A stretch of 64,000 nucleotides of DNA. It comes from Prunella strophiata (lineage: Eukaryota > Chordata > Aves > Passeriformes > Prunellidae). Within the stretch, counting starts at the first letter, position 1; each line of letters opens with the position of its first letter. The stretch covers positions 86,337,800-86,401,799 of the forward strand of contig JAZBQD010000030.1 of NCBI GenBank assembly GCA_036583965.1. The letters run 5' to 3'. The notes under the pieces are model-generated. The model saw nothing but the letters and a program-made list of their open reading frames with translations, made no database searches and was not told the origin of the DNA. This document shows, piece after piece, positions 37,075 to 51,383 of this stretch. The position numbers and the translations under genes are program-made.

Positions 37075-40000
37075 TTGCTGTCAGACTTGCTATCAGTGAC
37101 CTACAATGAAATTTGAAGCATGCATTTGGGTGTGTAATTTGCACACAGTATAAAATCTATACTCATATATAATTATCTCCCCATCAATTTTGCACTGCTT
37201 TATTATGTGATATCAAATGAACATGCATATATATTTTTAATAGTAAGTTTTGTTACATCATCAATGAGAACCTTCATTGATGTAGGTAAGACTTGGCTCA
37301 TATTTGGCAATAAGTTGCCATAATTAATGCTTCTTTTCTCCCAAAACAAACCTTTACCCTCATCAAAAACAACACATCCTTTTCAGTGAAAGAATGTTTA
37401 AAAAAGAAATCCCTTTCCTGCTATGTTTGTATTATTGAAAATTATTAATTCATTCATCTGTCTTTTGTGGCTCACTCATCTTTATCTGTGTGCATTTTCC
37501 CCTGTCTTTACATGATGTCATTCTTCTACTCAGCTAATGACAATAGTTCCAGCACTCTATAACCTACTTTTGAAATAATCATCTTTATTTTAAGCATACA
37601 GAATATGTAAAGTAGATTCACAGAAATGAAGAAAAGGAATGTGTAATAGGCACAAGAGACTTTATTTACGAAAATATTTTGGATTTAGAATCCTAATATA
37701 TTTTGCCATTAGAGAATCCAGACAATCACAATTTAAAGGATGCTGTGTGGACCACTCTGGTTTGTACAGTCTTTAAGTAATCACAATGCAAATACAATTT
37801 TGGTTCCTACTTATGTTATCAGGTTTTGGGAAAGTACAGCCTTACACACATTTCATATTTTCTTATCCAGCAGATACACATTTATTGGCTGGGCTTGTTT
37901 TTGGTTCTGAAAGTCTTGAAACAATTTGCAACTTCACGTTTCAGTGTGCCTCTCTTGAATTCAAATATTTGAATACCAAATAGCTAAGATGATAGAAAAT
38001 AATTCCATTAAGAACCCTGATAAGAAAAAGGGTTTCAGAGATGTGATTTTCAACCTGTATAAAGAAAGTTACATTGCCATTACATATTTGCCAAAGTTTG
38101 GTGTAAAGTACAAGTAAAGATTATCATTATCTAAAGATTATCATTACCCAGTCACCTCTTAAAAGGTAATCTGTCCATAAAAAGTGGGATGCTGATTCTT
38201 GTATTCAGATAGTTTTTCTGTTAGTTTCTTACCTGTGATAAGCAAATATGTAAAAAGGCCCTCTTGAAATATATAAGCAGATATTGAGAAATAAGCCATT
38301 GATCTATTAACACTTTGGTATGCTTCTCTGTAGGTAAGTAAATAGTTCAAAAAGCACCATTCACCCGATGATTTTCAGTACGTTTTTTGCAGTACATAAA
38401 GAATTAATGAGCAAATTGTGATATTCCCACAATTGTTCATTATTTTAAAAAGTTCTCATATTTCTGCAATAAACCATGATTCCTTCAATTGGTCAATAAC
38501 TTGAAGTCTTCATCATTTTTGCTGTGCAGCAGGCAAATAGCATAATATGAATGTTCACCCATCAGAAACAGTGTTTTGTACTCTACATTCTAATTTTAAA
38601 AAATTCCCAAAATTCCTGTAGTCATATTGTGTAATTTCAAGATTGATTTTGACAAATATCTCTCATTTAGTAAAAATCCTTGATATTTGATTATATTTAT
38701 TTCCTGTATGTGTGTTAGTGAAACTAACCCTTATCCAAGCATAGTTTGAGATCTCAAAAATGCTGAAATTCATCCAATAAATAATTCTGTATAAACAAGT
38801 GTCTTAGCTGTGGAAAGTTCAAAGAGCAAAAGGAAGGCATTAAGCCCTATATAATAAATTTTATCCTATCATTCTGCAGATTCCTGTGCTTCAGTGACAA
38901 ATAGATCAGAACTAAGGATTCTTTCACAAAATGATGCAACTTTAATTAATATGCATTCATTTATAAATTAATATCTTCCTACTATCTACCCTTTGTGCTG
39001 TTTCAGTGATAAACATTAGTGGAAATATTTATCTCACAATAAACTCGAAGCTGGTAAAATGAAAAACCACTTTCTTATTTGTTTGTGTTTTCGAGAGCTA
39101 TATTACTGTTTATAGAAAAACATCAGATTCTGAGCCAACATTTAAGGGTTTAAAACACACTCATAAAATACACACAACCAGCTGCACATGTACATATATG
39201 CACACAGACACACATATGAAACCCCCAGAGTAAACAGGAAACAAAAGTAGTTTTGGACTCCACAATTTCACCTGCATTCACTGTTTATGTATTTCTGAGC
39301 TTGTCTGTAATCCTGATAATTAGCCTCCTGGTACTGGTTCTGCTGAAGTGCCTGCAGTGCATTAGAAATGTCAAAATGAATCATTGTAGGGAACACTATA
39401 GAAGATCTACAACAAGTACAGAGGGGAGGAATATTAAAAGTCAACAATACATAACACTTCATTTGCTTATTACTTGAAAAATATTAAGCAAAAACCAAAA
39501 CATGTTTTGATAATTGCAGATGAAAAGCAAATAACTAAAGAAATAAAATTGTGGAAGTAAGAATAATGGAGAAAAAAACCATGCTGTTAATCTTTTTTTT
39601 CCCTAATAAAGCAAAAGAAAGAAACATTTCCCAGGTTGTAATAAAATATTAATACACTAAATGTTTATAATTTTTTTCAACTGGTCACATTTAGCTAGGC
39701 AGAAATTTAAAAATTCTGCTGGCATGTTTGTTTGGAATAAAAAAGCCTGTAGGTCAAGTCTTTCTGAGAGAATGCCAAATGTCTTTGTGTCCAGTTATTT
39801 ATGGTTTCAGATAATTGTACAGAAAATATCAAATTTGCATAGTGTGATTATTGCTGATTATTTATCTAGCAGTCAAAATGTTTCAGTGGTTCCTAGGATG
39901 ACAGATTGACAAGTACTTAAAACTCATTCATTTTATGAAATTTGCATGTAATTAGGCAATAATGAAGGGGATGTTTGTGGACAGCGGATTATACTACAAT

Positions 40001-41344
40001 ATACTGGAAGTGATTCAAATGCTTGACAAAGTGTTAACATTATCTTCAGTTTCAACTAAGTCTTGAATATTTGGCTCAAAAAAATCAGTGGAAAAATGAA
40101 ATGGGTTATGGAAAGTTACTAAATGCTTTGGTAGAACAAAGTATATATTTTTTACTTCACTCTTTGTCTATTCCTACTTATTTATGCACTGTTGATGAAT
40201 TGTGCTTCAGATATTTAACTCATATCACATTCAGTGCAGCTCATCTGTAATAGTTTTGCTGCCACTGTTTTGGTCATTATCACAGTGAAGTCCTATGAAG
40301 AATGGCTTCCTTTGGTTTCTTGGCATCTGTGTGGTATCTGAATTTTAAAACTCCTGCTTTGAGATTCATACAAAAGAATGTGATTTTGAAGAACTGATTT
40401 ATCATACAAGATATAATTTGTTTCTTAACCAGTTGTTTCTTCACAAATAGAATATTTAACTTTATGATGCACACATTAGGTGGAGGTAACCTTCAACAAT
40501 ACTTTGTGGTGGCTGACAACTTCAAAGGGCTCCTACTTGTACAAAGGTAAAAAATTAGTTCAGATGTCCTGGTGTCATATTTTATTTGCTTGTTTCAATT
40601 ACATGAACCCGTATATCCCTGTTACTAGAGGATTTAATGTATATGCATCAAATGCACTTCTACATCTCACTCCATAATCAGTGATCACCTTTTTAACACA
40701 TAGTAGTGTTCAGGGACCTGTGTAATGGAATATGTTATAATCAGCTGCTTTCAAATATTTATCTCCAATTTTTGGAGTATATTCTGCAAATTAATGTGAT
40801 ATGCTCCCAAAGTAACAGTAAAGAAGCCATTTAACTTTTGTAAAAGGAGGGAGGTTTCTACATATGGGATCTGCACAGCAGACATGCTAATCAGGGAATA
40901 CTCTATGCTGGTCAGTAGAAGAGAGAGGCATTTTAAAAATCTGCCTGTCCTTTTTTATGGAATAGAGATCAGTGTCTCTTTCACAGGGCATCTCACACAT
41001 CTATTAAGGCAGCGTAATCTGGAACCATGTCAACAGTTAATAGGATTTTTTTACCTAATGTTTTGATGGCAGTGCCATTCCTGCCTCATTTTGCTGAGGG
41101 TAGTGGTTTAAGCTCTCACACAGGGAGTCTGGGAATTTGGAATAACCAAATCCTGGAATAAGAAGAATCTGAACTCTCTTGTCTGGTGATTAGGTCACTC
41201 ACATGAGGGGAAGTGATGTGTTGAATGTCCAAGGACATGAATGCTCTAGCTACTGTGTTATAGCATCAGCCTCCTTCTTTTGATCCAGGGAATACTTAAA
41301 TATCTTTAAAAGAGCTGTGACAGAAGAGATTGAGATAACGATTG
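37075..41344. other. unassigned AT-rich DNA
   Basis: No gene or transposon recognised. There is an imperfect 16-17 bp tandem repeat near 38115-38147 and a short CA-rich stretch at 39165-39220. A frame at 39253-39477 (no ATG at its start) reads a 20-plus-residue hydrophobic stretch followed by Cys and basic residues, like a membrane anchor with a cytoplasmic tail, but it has no good acceptor. Confidence 0.45.
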
Positions 41345-41412
41345 GCCTCAGTAATCTTAGAGGCCTTTTCCAACCTTAATGATTCTACAAATGTATGATT
41401 CTAGGATTCTTG
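41345..41412 (+). mobile_element. CR1 LINE, 3' terminal fragment
   Basis: 'cagtaatcttagaggccttt' then 'tccaaccttaatgattct' followed by further 'atgattct'-like octamers is the extreme 3' end of CR1, including its terminal octamer repeat. Fewer than 100 bp remain, the usual outcome of severe 5' truncation. Confidence 0.8.
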
Positions 41413-42069
41413 CAAAGTTAATTATTGCATGATATTTATAAGTTCCTAAGGAGAGGATCCCCTGATAGCCACAAGGTCAGAAGAGGAAAAAACTTTAAAA
41501 GCATCAAGTGCTCTGCCTGGGCATCCTTTCCTGTGATGTGCAGAGGCACCTAGATCCTCTGAATTTTTTAGCTGGTTCTGTGCAGCTTCTATTTCAACAT
41601 TTCTGTTTTGACATGACTAAGCATCCCATTTAAGCAGATACAAAAGCTCAAGCCTAATCAAACCCTAGAATGAGGTACTTGTCAGGATTCTCAGTGCTGT
41701 TAAGACAGAAGACATTCAGTCATTAACATTCTCCAGAACTGATCTAATGAAAACAATGACACCTGGAAACTTCAGGGGACTGTACCTATATGAATACCCA
41801 AAATTGCTCTAAAACACTTAAATCTTGTATAAAATCTTTTGTGGATTTAGACTCTAGTGTTTGAGGATAATGTGGCAGGCTTCTCCACAGAGTCCCTTCA
41901 TGATTTCTTGTAATCTCTGGATGTCTGAACTTTCAATTCTGCTCTTCTAAAGCAGTGTAGGCTTCTAGAGGCAAGAGACAAGGGTTATTGATGCAGCAGT
42001 AAGGATGCAAGGTTTATTGAAGTGTTCAAAACCACAGCAGAAGCTGATAATGGTTTTGCAGGAACAGGA
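41413..42069. other. unassigned DNA between two CR1 insertions
   Basis: No feature recognised. The right end may include poorly conserved CR1 sequence upstream of the endonuclease, since the frame entering from 42022 is open. Confidence 0.45.
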
Positions 42070-43626
42070 TCTTCTCCCACCAGAAAGGCAGCAGGATTGG
42101 TAACCCAAGTGAAGCACATCTACACCAATACCCAGAGGACAGCACACAAACACAAGGAGCTGGAAGCCATTGCACAGCAGGAAAATCATTCCACAGTTGC
42201 CATCACAGAGATATAGTGGAAGAGTTGCACAACTGGAGTGTCAAAATGGATGACTGTGAACAGTTCAGAAGGGACAGGCAAGGAACGAGAGGTTGTGGGG
42301 TTAAAGAGTATGTTAAAGAGTGTTATGACTGTTTAGAGCTGGATGATGGTGATGACAGGATGGAGTGTTCGTGGGTAAGAATCAAAGGAAAGGCAAACAT
42401 GACAGATATCCTGGAGGGAGACTATTATAGACTGCCCAAGAAGACTGAAGAGACAGAAAAAATATTCTATAAGAAGGTCTCAAAGTTGCTAATTCTTCAC
42501 ATGATGGACTTTGACTTCCCAGATATCTGCTGGAAATGCAACACACTAGAGAGGATGCATTCCATGAGGTTCCCAGAGTGTGTGGAAGGGAACTACATGA
42601 CACAGATGGTGAGGAAAGCAGTTAGGGAAGGTTCCCCATTGGATCAGATGGCAGCTGGTCATTGGTGGCATACCTTAGGGCTCAGTTTTGAGGCCAGTCC
42701 TGTTTAATACCCTTAGCAGTGATCTGGGGGAGGGGATAGAGTGCACCCTCAGTCAATTTGCAGATTACTCCAAGGCAGGAGCGTTGATCTGCTGGAGGGC
42801 AGCAAGGCACTGCAGAGGGATCTGGACAAGCTGTATTGATGGACCACCACAACTAGTATGAGGGTACAAGAAAGCCAAGTAGTTGGACCTTTTACTTGGG
42901 TCACAACAACCCCAAGCAGTGCTACAGGCTTGGGACAGAGTGACTGGAAAGCTGCCTGTGGAAAAGGACGTGAGAGTGCTGGTTTTCAGCCACTGAACAT
43001 GAGCCAGCCCAGGTGGAAAAGCCACTGGAATCCTGGCCTGGGTAGAAAACAGTATGGCCATCAGGATGCAGGGTATGATTGTTCCTCAGTACTCAGGCAA
43101 TGGTGGTGCCCCACCTCAAATCCTGTGCTCAGTTTTGTGACACTCACTACCCCAAACACACTGAGGTGCTGCAGCATGTCCAGAGAAGGGCAACAGAGCT
43201 GGTGCAGGGTCTGGAGCACAAGTCTTGTGAGGAGAGGCTGAGGGAGCTGAGGTTGTTTATCCTGGAGAAAAGAACTCTGAGATGGGTCCTTATTGCTCTC
43301 TACAACTACCTGATAGGAGGTTATAGCCAGGTAGGGGTTGGTTTCTTATTGCAAGTGATAAGCAAAAAGATGAGAGGAAATGGACTCATTCTGTGCTTAA
43401 GGAGATTTAGACTGGGTATTAGGAATAATTTCTTGATGAAAAGGGGTGTCAGGCTTTGGAACAGCATGTCAAGGGAAGTGTTTGAGTCACCATCCCTGGA
43501 AAGTGCTCAAGAAATGTGAATGTGGCACCAGTGGGACATGGTTCAGTAGTAGACTTGACTGTTCTGGGTTAACTAAGTTGGACTGAATGATCTTAGAGGT
43601 CTATTCCAACATCAGCAATTCAATTA
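42070..43626 (+). mobile_element. CR1 LINE copy A, internally deleted ORF2 plus 3' end
   Basis: Remains of the CR1 ORF2 protein, which supplies endonuclease and reverse transcriptase for target-primed retrotransposition. In order: the N-terminal endonuclease region (KELEAIAQQENHSTVAITE, about 42155-42211); after a frame shift and stop at 42213-42216, more endonuclease (FRRDRQGTRGCGV, and the DFDFPDICW block from 42507); an abrupt jump near 42660 straight to the RT catalytic block; the catalytic motif as F-A-D-Y at 42757-42768, where the family has F/Y-A-D-D; then the thumb and C-terminal region, open at 43079-43519 (VQRRATELVQGLEHKSCEER, SLESAQEM); and a CR1 3' UTR ending near 43626. The linker and N-terminal half of the RT are missing, and frames change several times, so it cannot be functional. 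Its last third is nearly identical to copy B at 53.3-54.2 kb in the opposite orientation. Left boundary uncertain. Confidence 0.92.
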
Positions 43627-46600
43627 AAAAGTGTAGCTGTCATATGCAGTTATGGCCCTGCTAAGGTTGTATCTCCAGAGACCATTTGGTATCACCTTCT
43701 GGGAAGTTTGCTTGTATGGTGACATCAGCTGATAAGTATTCAGACTCCACCATCTTTTTAAAGATCCAATTCTAATCCATTAAAAGTCTGGATCCTGCTT
43801 GTTAACAATTTAGGTCATCCTATGAAAGATAAAATGGATACATATGACAGAAGTTTAACTAAAAGTAATTAGTATTATGTGAGATAAAAAACACTCCATC
43901 TTGGCTAGCATGTGTGCACGTAAGATTTGTGCACTCCTTTCATCTGTAACAGAAATATGTCCTCTTTTCTGGCACTGATCCCCAGGTGTATTCCCATGGC
44001 AGAATTCTTATCAAGAAGCTTAATCTGCACATATCTAATACAAGATCTTTCACCCTTCTTGCCAAAGCAAATGGCTTAAACATTTGTTCAGAAGCAGGAA
44101 AAAATTCTGTACTCACTGATGACTACATATTGAGTTCTATCAAAAATTTTGGGAGCATTTTTCTGAAACGATTTCACATTAAAGAGGCAGAAATGTCAGG
44201 AGAAGGAGGGGGAGAACATTCAAGCCCCTCATGGACCTTTCTCAATGAGTTTTCTACATAGTATTCTCAAATGCTTTATGTAACCTGAATTAATTACTAA
44301 ATCTATCCCCTTCATTATCTAATTAACTCATTCCACTGATTTTTTTCCCGTCTTTTAAAAAGCTGTTCAATTACTAACATTTCAGCATCTGCTTCTGTAT
44401 TCTGATGCAAGGCAGAAGGATCTGATAGTTCTTTTAACTCATTCCGACATGTGAAATTTCAGAACCTTCACATTCTCCCCCAGTTTATAGTTAGCTACCC
44501 ATCTGGTTGGCTTTTTGATCGAAGGGTTTGCTCGTGTCAGGAAAGACATATGAGAAAAAGGAGAGGAGTAGGTAGAGCACAACGGGACCATAAGCCATAT
44601 TGCCAGGCACAAGGAAAACAAGGCCACCCTTTAGGGTTTCAGACAGAGGAATAAGAAGAGAAGACAACACTTGTATAGTGTACAAGGTGGCAGCTGGAAA
44701 GGTTAGGGTATAAGACCTGTGCTTCTGTGACAGAGAAAAGAATGAAAAGAAATGTTCATTCTTTCATTTATTCATAGAAGAAGAGAGTACAAGAAAAAGA
44801 AAAGTCTTTGTGGTACCTGGAGGCTTCCCTAGTCTCATGGGTTCTTTAAACTGCATCCAAATTTTTACTTTGGACCCTTTTTTAAAGGTCTTTTATGCAT
44901 ACAGAATGGTTTTATAGCTGTGAAAGGATTACCTATCTTTGAACTATGGAGTTCAATAGTAAAGAATACTAGATTATTCCTTGTAATGTATTCATTTCTT
45001 TCCTGCTATTCTCTGTGTTACTTAACATTTTGATTTCTGCAATTAAAATTACTTTAAAATAATTTAAAGGGCCCTCGCTAGAAATACAGCACTGAGCTAA
45101 AGTTTGTCCTTCATGAGCTGTCAGTTTTAACTGAGCTACAGCTGGTGTTTACTGTTTTTGGAGATATTTGATGGGCAGTGGTACTGATTAGTTATCTGCC
45201 TTCACACTGGATTATTTTTGGTTTTTAAAAGGAATAAAGAGAGTGTGCATGGGACTCTGTTTTCTCTCAGATTATACACTCTTTCTGCTTTAGAACTGAC
45301 CAAAGTTACCTACTTATCAGTCTCCTTGCCTCACTTTTCTAAGTGACTTGTTTCTTTCCTGGGTGAGGACTGTTCAAATCATACTATTGATGATTTTAAA
45401 AGCCCTTACATCCTCAAAAATTCTCTGCTTCCCTGTCCATCAGCCTCAATCACTTCCTCCTGCTCCAACACCAAAGCATTCAAAGAGGTGGTCCTCAAAG
45501 AAATGGGTTTTCCCCCATCCCTTTTTTTTAGGGAACTGATATTTTTCTCAAAGGAGGGAAGCAACAAATTAAGGCCAGAAAAAGAAATAAATTAATGTAG
45601 CATCTCAGGATGCAATTTTCTATTCCCTTCCATGAGCAAGAAAGGAAAGTTATGATCATCTTTCCTCCTTCCTGAAACATGAGATAAATAAAGGGTCCCT
45701 AGAAAGTGACAAGGAGTTCCTGCAGCAGTTTATGCCACACCTGCTGCAGAGATATGGATGGTAAAATATCCCTAGGAATCTGAAAAAAATGCAGAGGTAA
45801 AGCTGCAATAGTACAAATAATTAATGAGAAGGAAACCTGCTAAGTGGGGAAGACAGAGACTAGGTTCAACATGAGTTACATATCAGGTTTCTAAACTAGA
45901 GAAAATATGAAGAAAATTAATTTTTGCATGCACTGGAGAAAGTGGACTTGAATCTTAAGACCTTTTAACCTTTAGTGTTTGCTAGGAGTCTTGAGAGACC
46001 CTTGACAGTACTGCAAGCCATCCTGTGGTTTCTCTGTCATTCATCATGTGCAGATACCAGGCTCATCACTTGTTCTGTGACATCTGGAGCTCTTGCAAAT
46101 GACCCCAAATGGCACCAGATTCATCACCTTTACTAATGCAAGCATGTTACTTCTCATGCTTCCTTACAATCACAACATGGCTGCAGTATCAAAATATTAC
46201 TAATGGCAACCATTTGTGCTTAGATTCTATCTGTGCTCAACATGCTTTTCTAAGACAAAAAGTGTCTCTGCTATGTTTCTTTCATACACTATTTGGGCAG
46301 ATATGCTGGCCTCCAGAACTGAGTAGAAAGAGACTGAGAGGCTTGACAGCCACAATTACAGCAGTATGTGGTGAATAGAAATGGCTGAGCTCTGGGAAAC
46401 TGGACAGTGAATACTTGTGGAACCACTCAGAAAAGCGTGACAGAGGGTTTCAGTTCTCCCCTTCCAAGCACTGTACAGCCAGGATGAGGCTAGTTGTGAC
46501 TCCCTGATACTGTGCCATTAGCACCCAGGGCAGGCAAAATAAGTTTTTGGCTTCTTCATCTTGGCATAAGATCCCTTTGGATTCTGTTACTGAGTTGAAT

Positions 46601-48635
46601 GCTGATCTGAGTTTCTCGATCTGTTTTCACTTCTCAACAAAATTTCATCTTTAAGCCCAGTGCCTTTCCACACAGTACATGGAAAGGGAGTCTTGTAATC
46701 CAAGAGTAGACATGAGCTTGCTTTGAGCAGTTTAAAGGTAACCTAAGATAATAGGCATGCAGCAGTAACTAGGGTAATCAGTGTAGCTCTGCCTCATCTC
46801 TTCATATCATCAAGCCTTTTTCCTATCCTTGCTCCAGGACAGAAGAATAGCTGTTCCTAAAGCTGTTCCTTCCATCCCTACACCCTTTATGACTCAAGGC
46901 AATACCAATGGCAGACCATGACGAAGGTCCCAAGGCATATTTACAGTATAAAGAAAAGTTAAAAGTGATAGAAGAGAACCTGACACAGAAGCAAAACAAG
47001 ATTTTTTTTTTTTTTTTCCTTTTGAGACAATTAATAACATATGATTCCTTCAAACTCTGATAATATTTGCACAGGGAAATATTCAGCAAAAGAAGTAACA
47101 TTGAAATATGGTCCAAATAGTCTGAGTGGTTCACAGAGAAAGCAGTGAGAATGACCAAAGGGTTGAATCATTTTACGTTACACTCATGGCAGTGGTCCTC
47201 CACCACAGATCAGGTTGTCACAGGGCAGCAAACCATAGATGATGTGGAACAGAACTCTTCAGAGCATTGCTGAAATGAGCAGAGATTTCTTTCTGATGTG
47301 TGATATTTTACCCCCAAGCAACAAGGTATGGGCTCCTTGTTCCCCATACAGGGTCTTCCTTTGCTTATCAACAGAGGTTTTAGGAACAAGATGAAGGAGA
47401 AAACCCTTCTTATATGAGTATGAGAACTCTAACAGCTATATTTTGCAGCAGCCAGACACTTTTCCAGGAGTTGTTAGAGAGCTATAATAACCTTTCAGTT
47501 ATAACAACCTGGATAATAGTGGCCATGGTCTAAAAGGCTGGGGAACGACACCTCAATCATAGAAGTACCTATTGTTTGAAGAAAAGAATGGTGTTGGAGT
47601 GTTCCTTTCAAATCCCAGGCAGCATTTGAACACATCATTCATGCTCAAGCACTGTAACTAGCAGAGAAAGAAAAAGGACTGTGCCACAATTATAACCACA
47701 TGCTCCGAGTCAGGCAGTTGCCGAGTTCTGGGAAATTATAAGGCCTCCAGTTCTGGGCATTGACCAGACAAGATGACAGTGTCAAGAAAGCCCCCATTGA
47801 TCACAGGGGCAGAACAAGAGAAAACAGCTGTAACAATGTAGAAAAAAAGACTTGACAGTTCAATGAAGATCTCTACACTGTACTCAGCAGCAGTCAAGAA
47901 AATAGGCAAAATATTGGGATTTAGAAACAGTTAAGAATTGTAGAAGGGGGTAGAATACCCCAGAATATAAGGTGTTGGGACAAACTTCCCTTGTAGGCAT
48001 ATTATATCTGCTTTTTTTCAGAGACCTGCATCTTTCTGTAAAGCTGAAACAAGGAGACAAGGAGAGGTGATAAAAGACTAGATGGACCACTGATCTGATC
48101 CAGTAGTGCAATTTCTCAGTTTCTGACAGTTGGCTGGAATCATGAAGTTAGCCTGTGGCACAAACTGGTATTAAACCTTTATCTCAAGAGTCCTTGTTCA
48201 GTTTCTTTAACCATAAGACCATCCTTCATCTCCAATTTCCTCTTTCCATTTCTTCTGAAAATATCAAAGGAGCATAATTTCTCCTAATATTGTAGCATTC
48301 CAGTCCTGACCAAAACCAGGAAGTGAGCAGCAGGTGAATGAAAATTAAGCTGACATTTTCAAACTTCAAACAAAGATCTGTGTGAGGCAAGGAATGGTTC
48401 TGTTAATTTAATCCAAATTGGTTCACTCAGCTCTGGTGATAATCTGATCCATACCACAGCAAGTTTGCAGTCAGAAGAATAAAATAGTGTGTGAATTATG
48501 CTGAACCCAAAAAACACAGTCTGTTCATGACCATACACTCAGTAGTTCAGGATGGGAGTAGGGGAAGTGGGAGGGAGAAATCAAGTGGTGAATAAAACTC
48601 AAAAGTAGTTGGTCTGGAGCTTAACAGCAGTTGAG
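43627..48635. other. unassigned AT-rich DNA
   Basis: About 5 kb with no recognised gene or mobile element. Contains a 16-base T run at 47002-47017. Frames at 43986-44261, 46109-46378 (+) and 46823-47158 (-) lack motifs or credible splice context. Confidence 0.5.
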
Positions 48636-48639
48636 CATT

Positions 48640-48690
48640 AAAAAATAAAAATAAAAAATAAATAAATAAAAAAAAAAAAGAAAGAATAAA
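48640..48690. repeat. A-rich low-complexity tract
   Basis: Runs of A broken by single T or G ((AAAAT)n and (AAAT)n-like, then AAAGAAAG). No retroposed gene body was recognised in front of it. Confidence 0.9.
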
Positions 48691-50346
48691 GCAAGAAAAG
48701 CAAACAAAAATAAGGCATGTATAAATGGAGGTATTGAACCTAAGTCAGAGGAAATATCCTAGCACTATGTTAGAATCCAGTGAAACCATATTTTGAAAAA
48801 ATGTGGTTCCCTAGGCCCTCTTGTATTAAAGGCATATTGTACAAATGGACTTTCTGTACTGAAGGCCAAGAAAGTGGCTCTAAATAGGCTAGAAAGACAG
48901 GGGTTAAAAGTAGCATACATGTTGTTGAGAAAAGAGGCTGGTGAAAGATATGTAGGACATCTGAAAGCAAAAATGTGGATGTTCCAGTGGTGAGTGGGCT
49001 ATTCATACATCCATAAACAGAAAATACAACTTAGAGAATTGTGTGTTCCAAGGTCAAATTTTGAAATTCTTATTATATTCTTATTCTTTGTTTATTTGGT
49101 TATGCAGTGACTTTGTCAGTATTCATTTGAATACAAAGAACCACAAGTCAGATCAGGCATTTGAGATCTGTGAGCCAAGACAGGAGTTACTGTACACAGA
49201 CCTTTTCCCTTGCTCTGTGAATATTAAGCTACATTCACCACTCCATTTCCCCTGGTTATGAGACACTGCAGTTGACTGCTTTATGTCAAAAATATCTCTC
49301 CTTCCCTTTACAGACCCAGCACGCAATGGGTCTGCATTTCACACACCACTCCCTGGTGATCTGCACTCCTTTTGGTTCTCATCAGCTCTTTGGAAACTGC
49401 TTACATTTGGTTCTTGCATGGGGTGTGGGTGGTGAACGGAAAAACCTTCTTTCAACCTTCCCTACACACATCTGTGTAGGGCCTGTAAATTCAGTCTTTG
49501 GTAGTCTCTTTAAAGGATAACACAAAAAGCCCTAAAGATGCCTCCCACCAAACACTATCAAGCTGCTGAATCAGTATTAATAAATATCTTTTTTTCCCAA
49601 CAATAATTCATACCAGAAGAACAAAAATTATTGAAATAAAAGGTAATAATTCTGTTATCCATGTACTAAATAATGCTTTCTAAAAAGCAAAAGATCTGTG
49701 ACATTTAGTCTATCTGCAAGGAAACACCTTTTAACTCTTTACACTTACTGAAACATATTTTAATGTCTATAAATTGATATAATGATAGCCACAGGAAGGG
49801 AGCTGTAGTGTTGCTATTTTTAACACAAGAAGTTACTTCAAGTCCTCTAGTCAAAACTATATTGATCCCTTTTCCTACAAACCAAATGCCTTATTCATCT
49901 GTTCCAAGTTTTTTTTTTTTTTTTTTTTTTCTAACCATTTGTCATTTACATAACACTGAGTAACCAGTCTTGGGAATGTCCTAAACTACAGAAAGCCTCT
50001 ATAATAATTTCTGACACAGGGGATTTCATGGAGAAATCCTTATATTCATCAGCTGCAGATTCATTGCACTTTCTGTTTGACTAACCATTTCCTAGTGGAA
50101 CACTGATATTTTATTTGGCTGGCAATAGCTTCTAGCACAGGAGAACAGTTGTATTTTTGAAACTGCCTATTGGAAAGAATTTCCTTGCTTATTTTTCTCT
50201 GTGAGTGTGTGTGCATGCATGTGTGTAAATGTGTGCATGCACATGTATGCAAGTATTTTAATTAAATATGTTGGGTATAAGTTCTACTTGACACATCTTT
50301 GCTCATTAAACAAGAAAAGCAAAGTCAGTGTAGTATGACCCTGTTT

Positions 50347-50386
50347 GTCTACATATTTAAACCATTGTCTACATATTTAAACCATT
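50347..50386. repeat. perfect 20-bp tandem duplication
   Basis: The unit GTCTACATATTTAAACCATT occurs twice head to tail without a mismatch. This is typical of a recent replication slip. Confidence 0.95.
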
Positions 50387-51322
50387 TCATTTAGAATGCT
50401 TTTATTTTCTTCTCTCTCTCCATGTCTCACTTTCAGACAGATATGATTCTTGATTCATATATAGGCTGTTCCCATAGTATTTGTTGCTTCCTATAGTCTA
50501 TAGAAAGATTTCTCTAACTAGATTTTACTTTATATTGAAAAAATATCATGTAAGTTGCCCTGAATTACTTTTTCCACTGTCCTAAAATATGAGCTCCAGT
50601 AAAGCAAGAACAAGCCTTCAGCTAAGAGAGAAATAAAATGTCACCTAGTACTTTGTTTTTGTTTCTCTGTCCCTTTGTGTTTCTAATTATCTTCCCATCC
50701 ACAGTGTGTTTCTCAGCAGGAAGAAGAGAAGAAAATAAAAAGTACTCCTGAAATGAGCCTTTCCAAAAATGAAAATAACATTTTATCATCCTGGGATTTT
50801 CAAGAATCATGAAAAGAAATAGTATTACAAAATGCATCTGAACTTGGAGTTTACTATCTTAATGGATTTCTCTGTGGAGTCAGGCTATATTTGTTCTTTC
50901 AGCAAATCTGGGAATCCTCAGGTTTATCCTTATGTACAGGGTAGGAGACTAAGGATGTTGAAACCAGTCATTTACTTTGAAATTTTACTGGATTTTGTTT
51001 GCATCTTTTATTTTCTCAGCAATTTTAATTTGCTTCATTCAGTTAATACATTTTGGGTGTCAACACTCTTCTTTTCTCCTTGCTCTTTTCTTTCTATTCC
51101 TTAAAGGTTTTGTTGGTAAAATTACTTAGAAAGAGGGCACATAGCTTTGAGAAAATCTTTTTCTACCTCATTCAGACATATGTGTTAAAGGGATTTTAGC
51201 ACTTTATACTATACAGCTTATTAAATATTTAATGAGACATGATAGTAGGAGTTTTCAAAGTCATTATATGTGACAGTACATATGTGGACCTATGTTCATT
51301 TTTTGTTGTTTCTTTGTCCCTG

Positions 51323-51351
51323 TTTCTTTTTTTATTTTTTCTTTCTTTTTT

Positions 51352-51383
<32 letters not shown>

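Noticed and set aside
36698..37144. Frames of Pro-Ser-Phe-Leu or Arg-Lys-Glu-Gly repeats
   Set aside because: Translations of the GGAA microsatellite.
42216..42707. 163-codon frame as a host gene
   Set aside because: It is CR1 endonuclease sequence running across a deletion junction.
43079..43519. 146-codon frame as a host gene
   Set aside because: It is the C-terminal end of CR1 ORF2 (copy A); the same frame recurs on the minus strand at 53521-53886.
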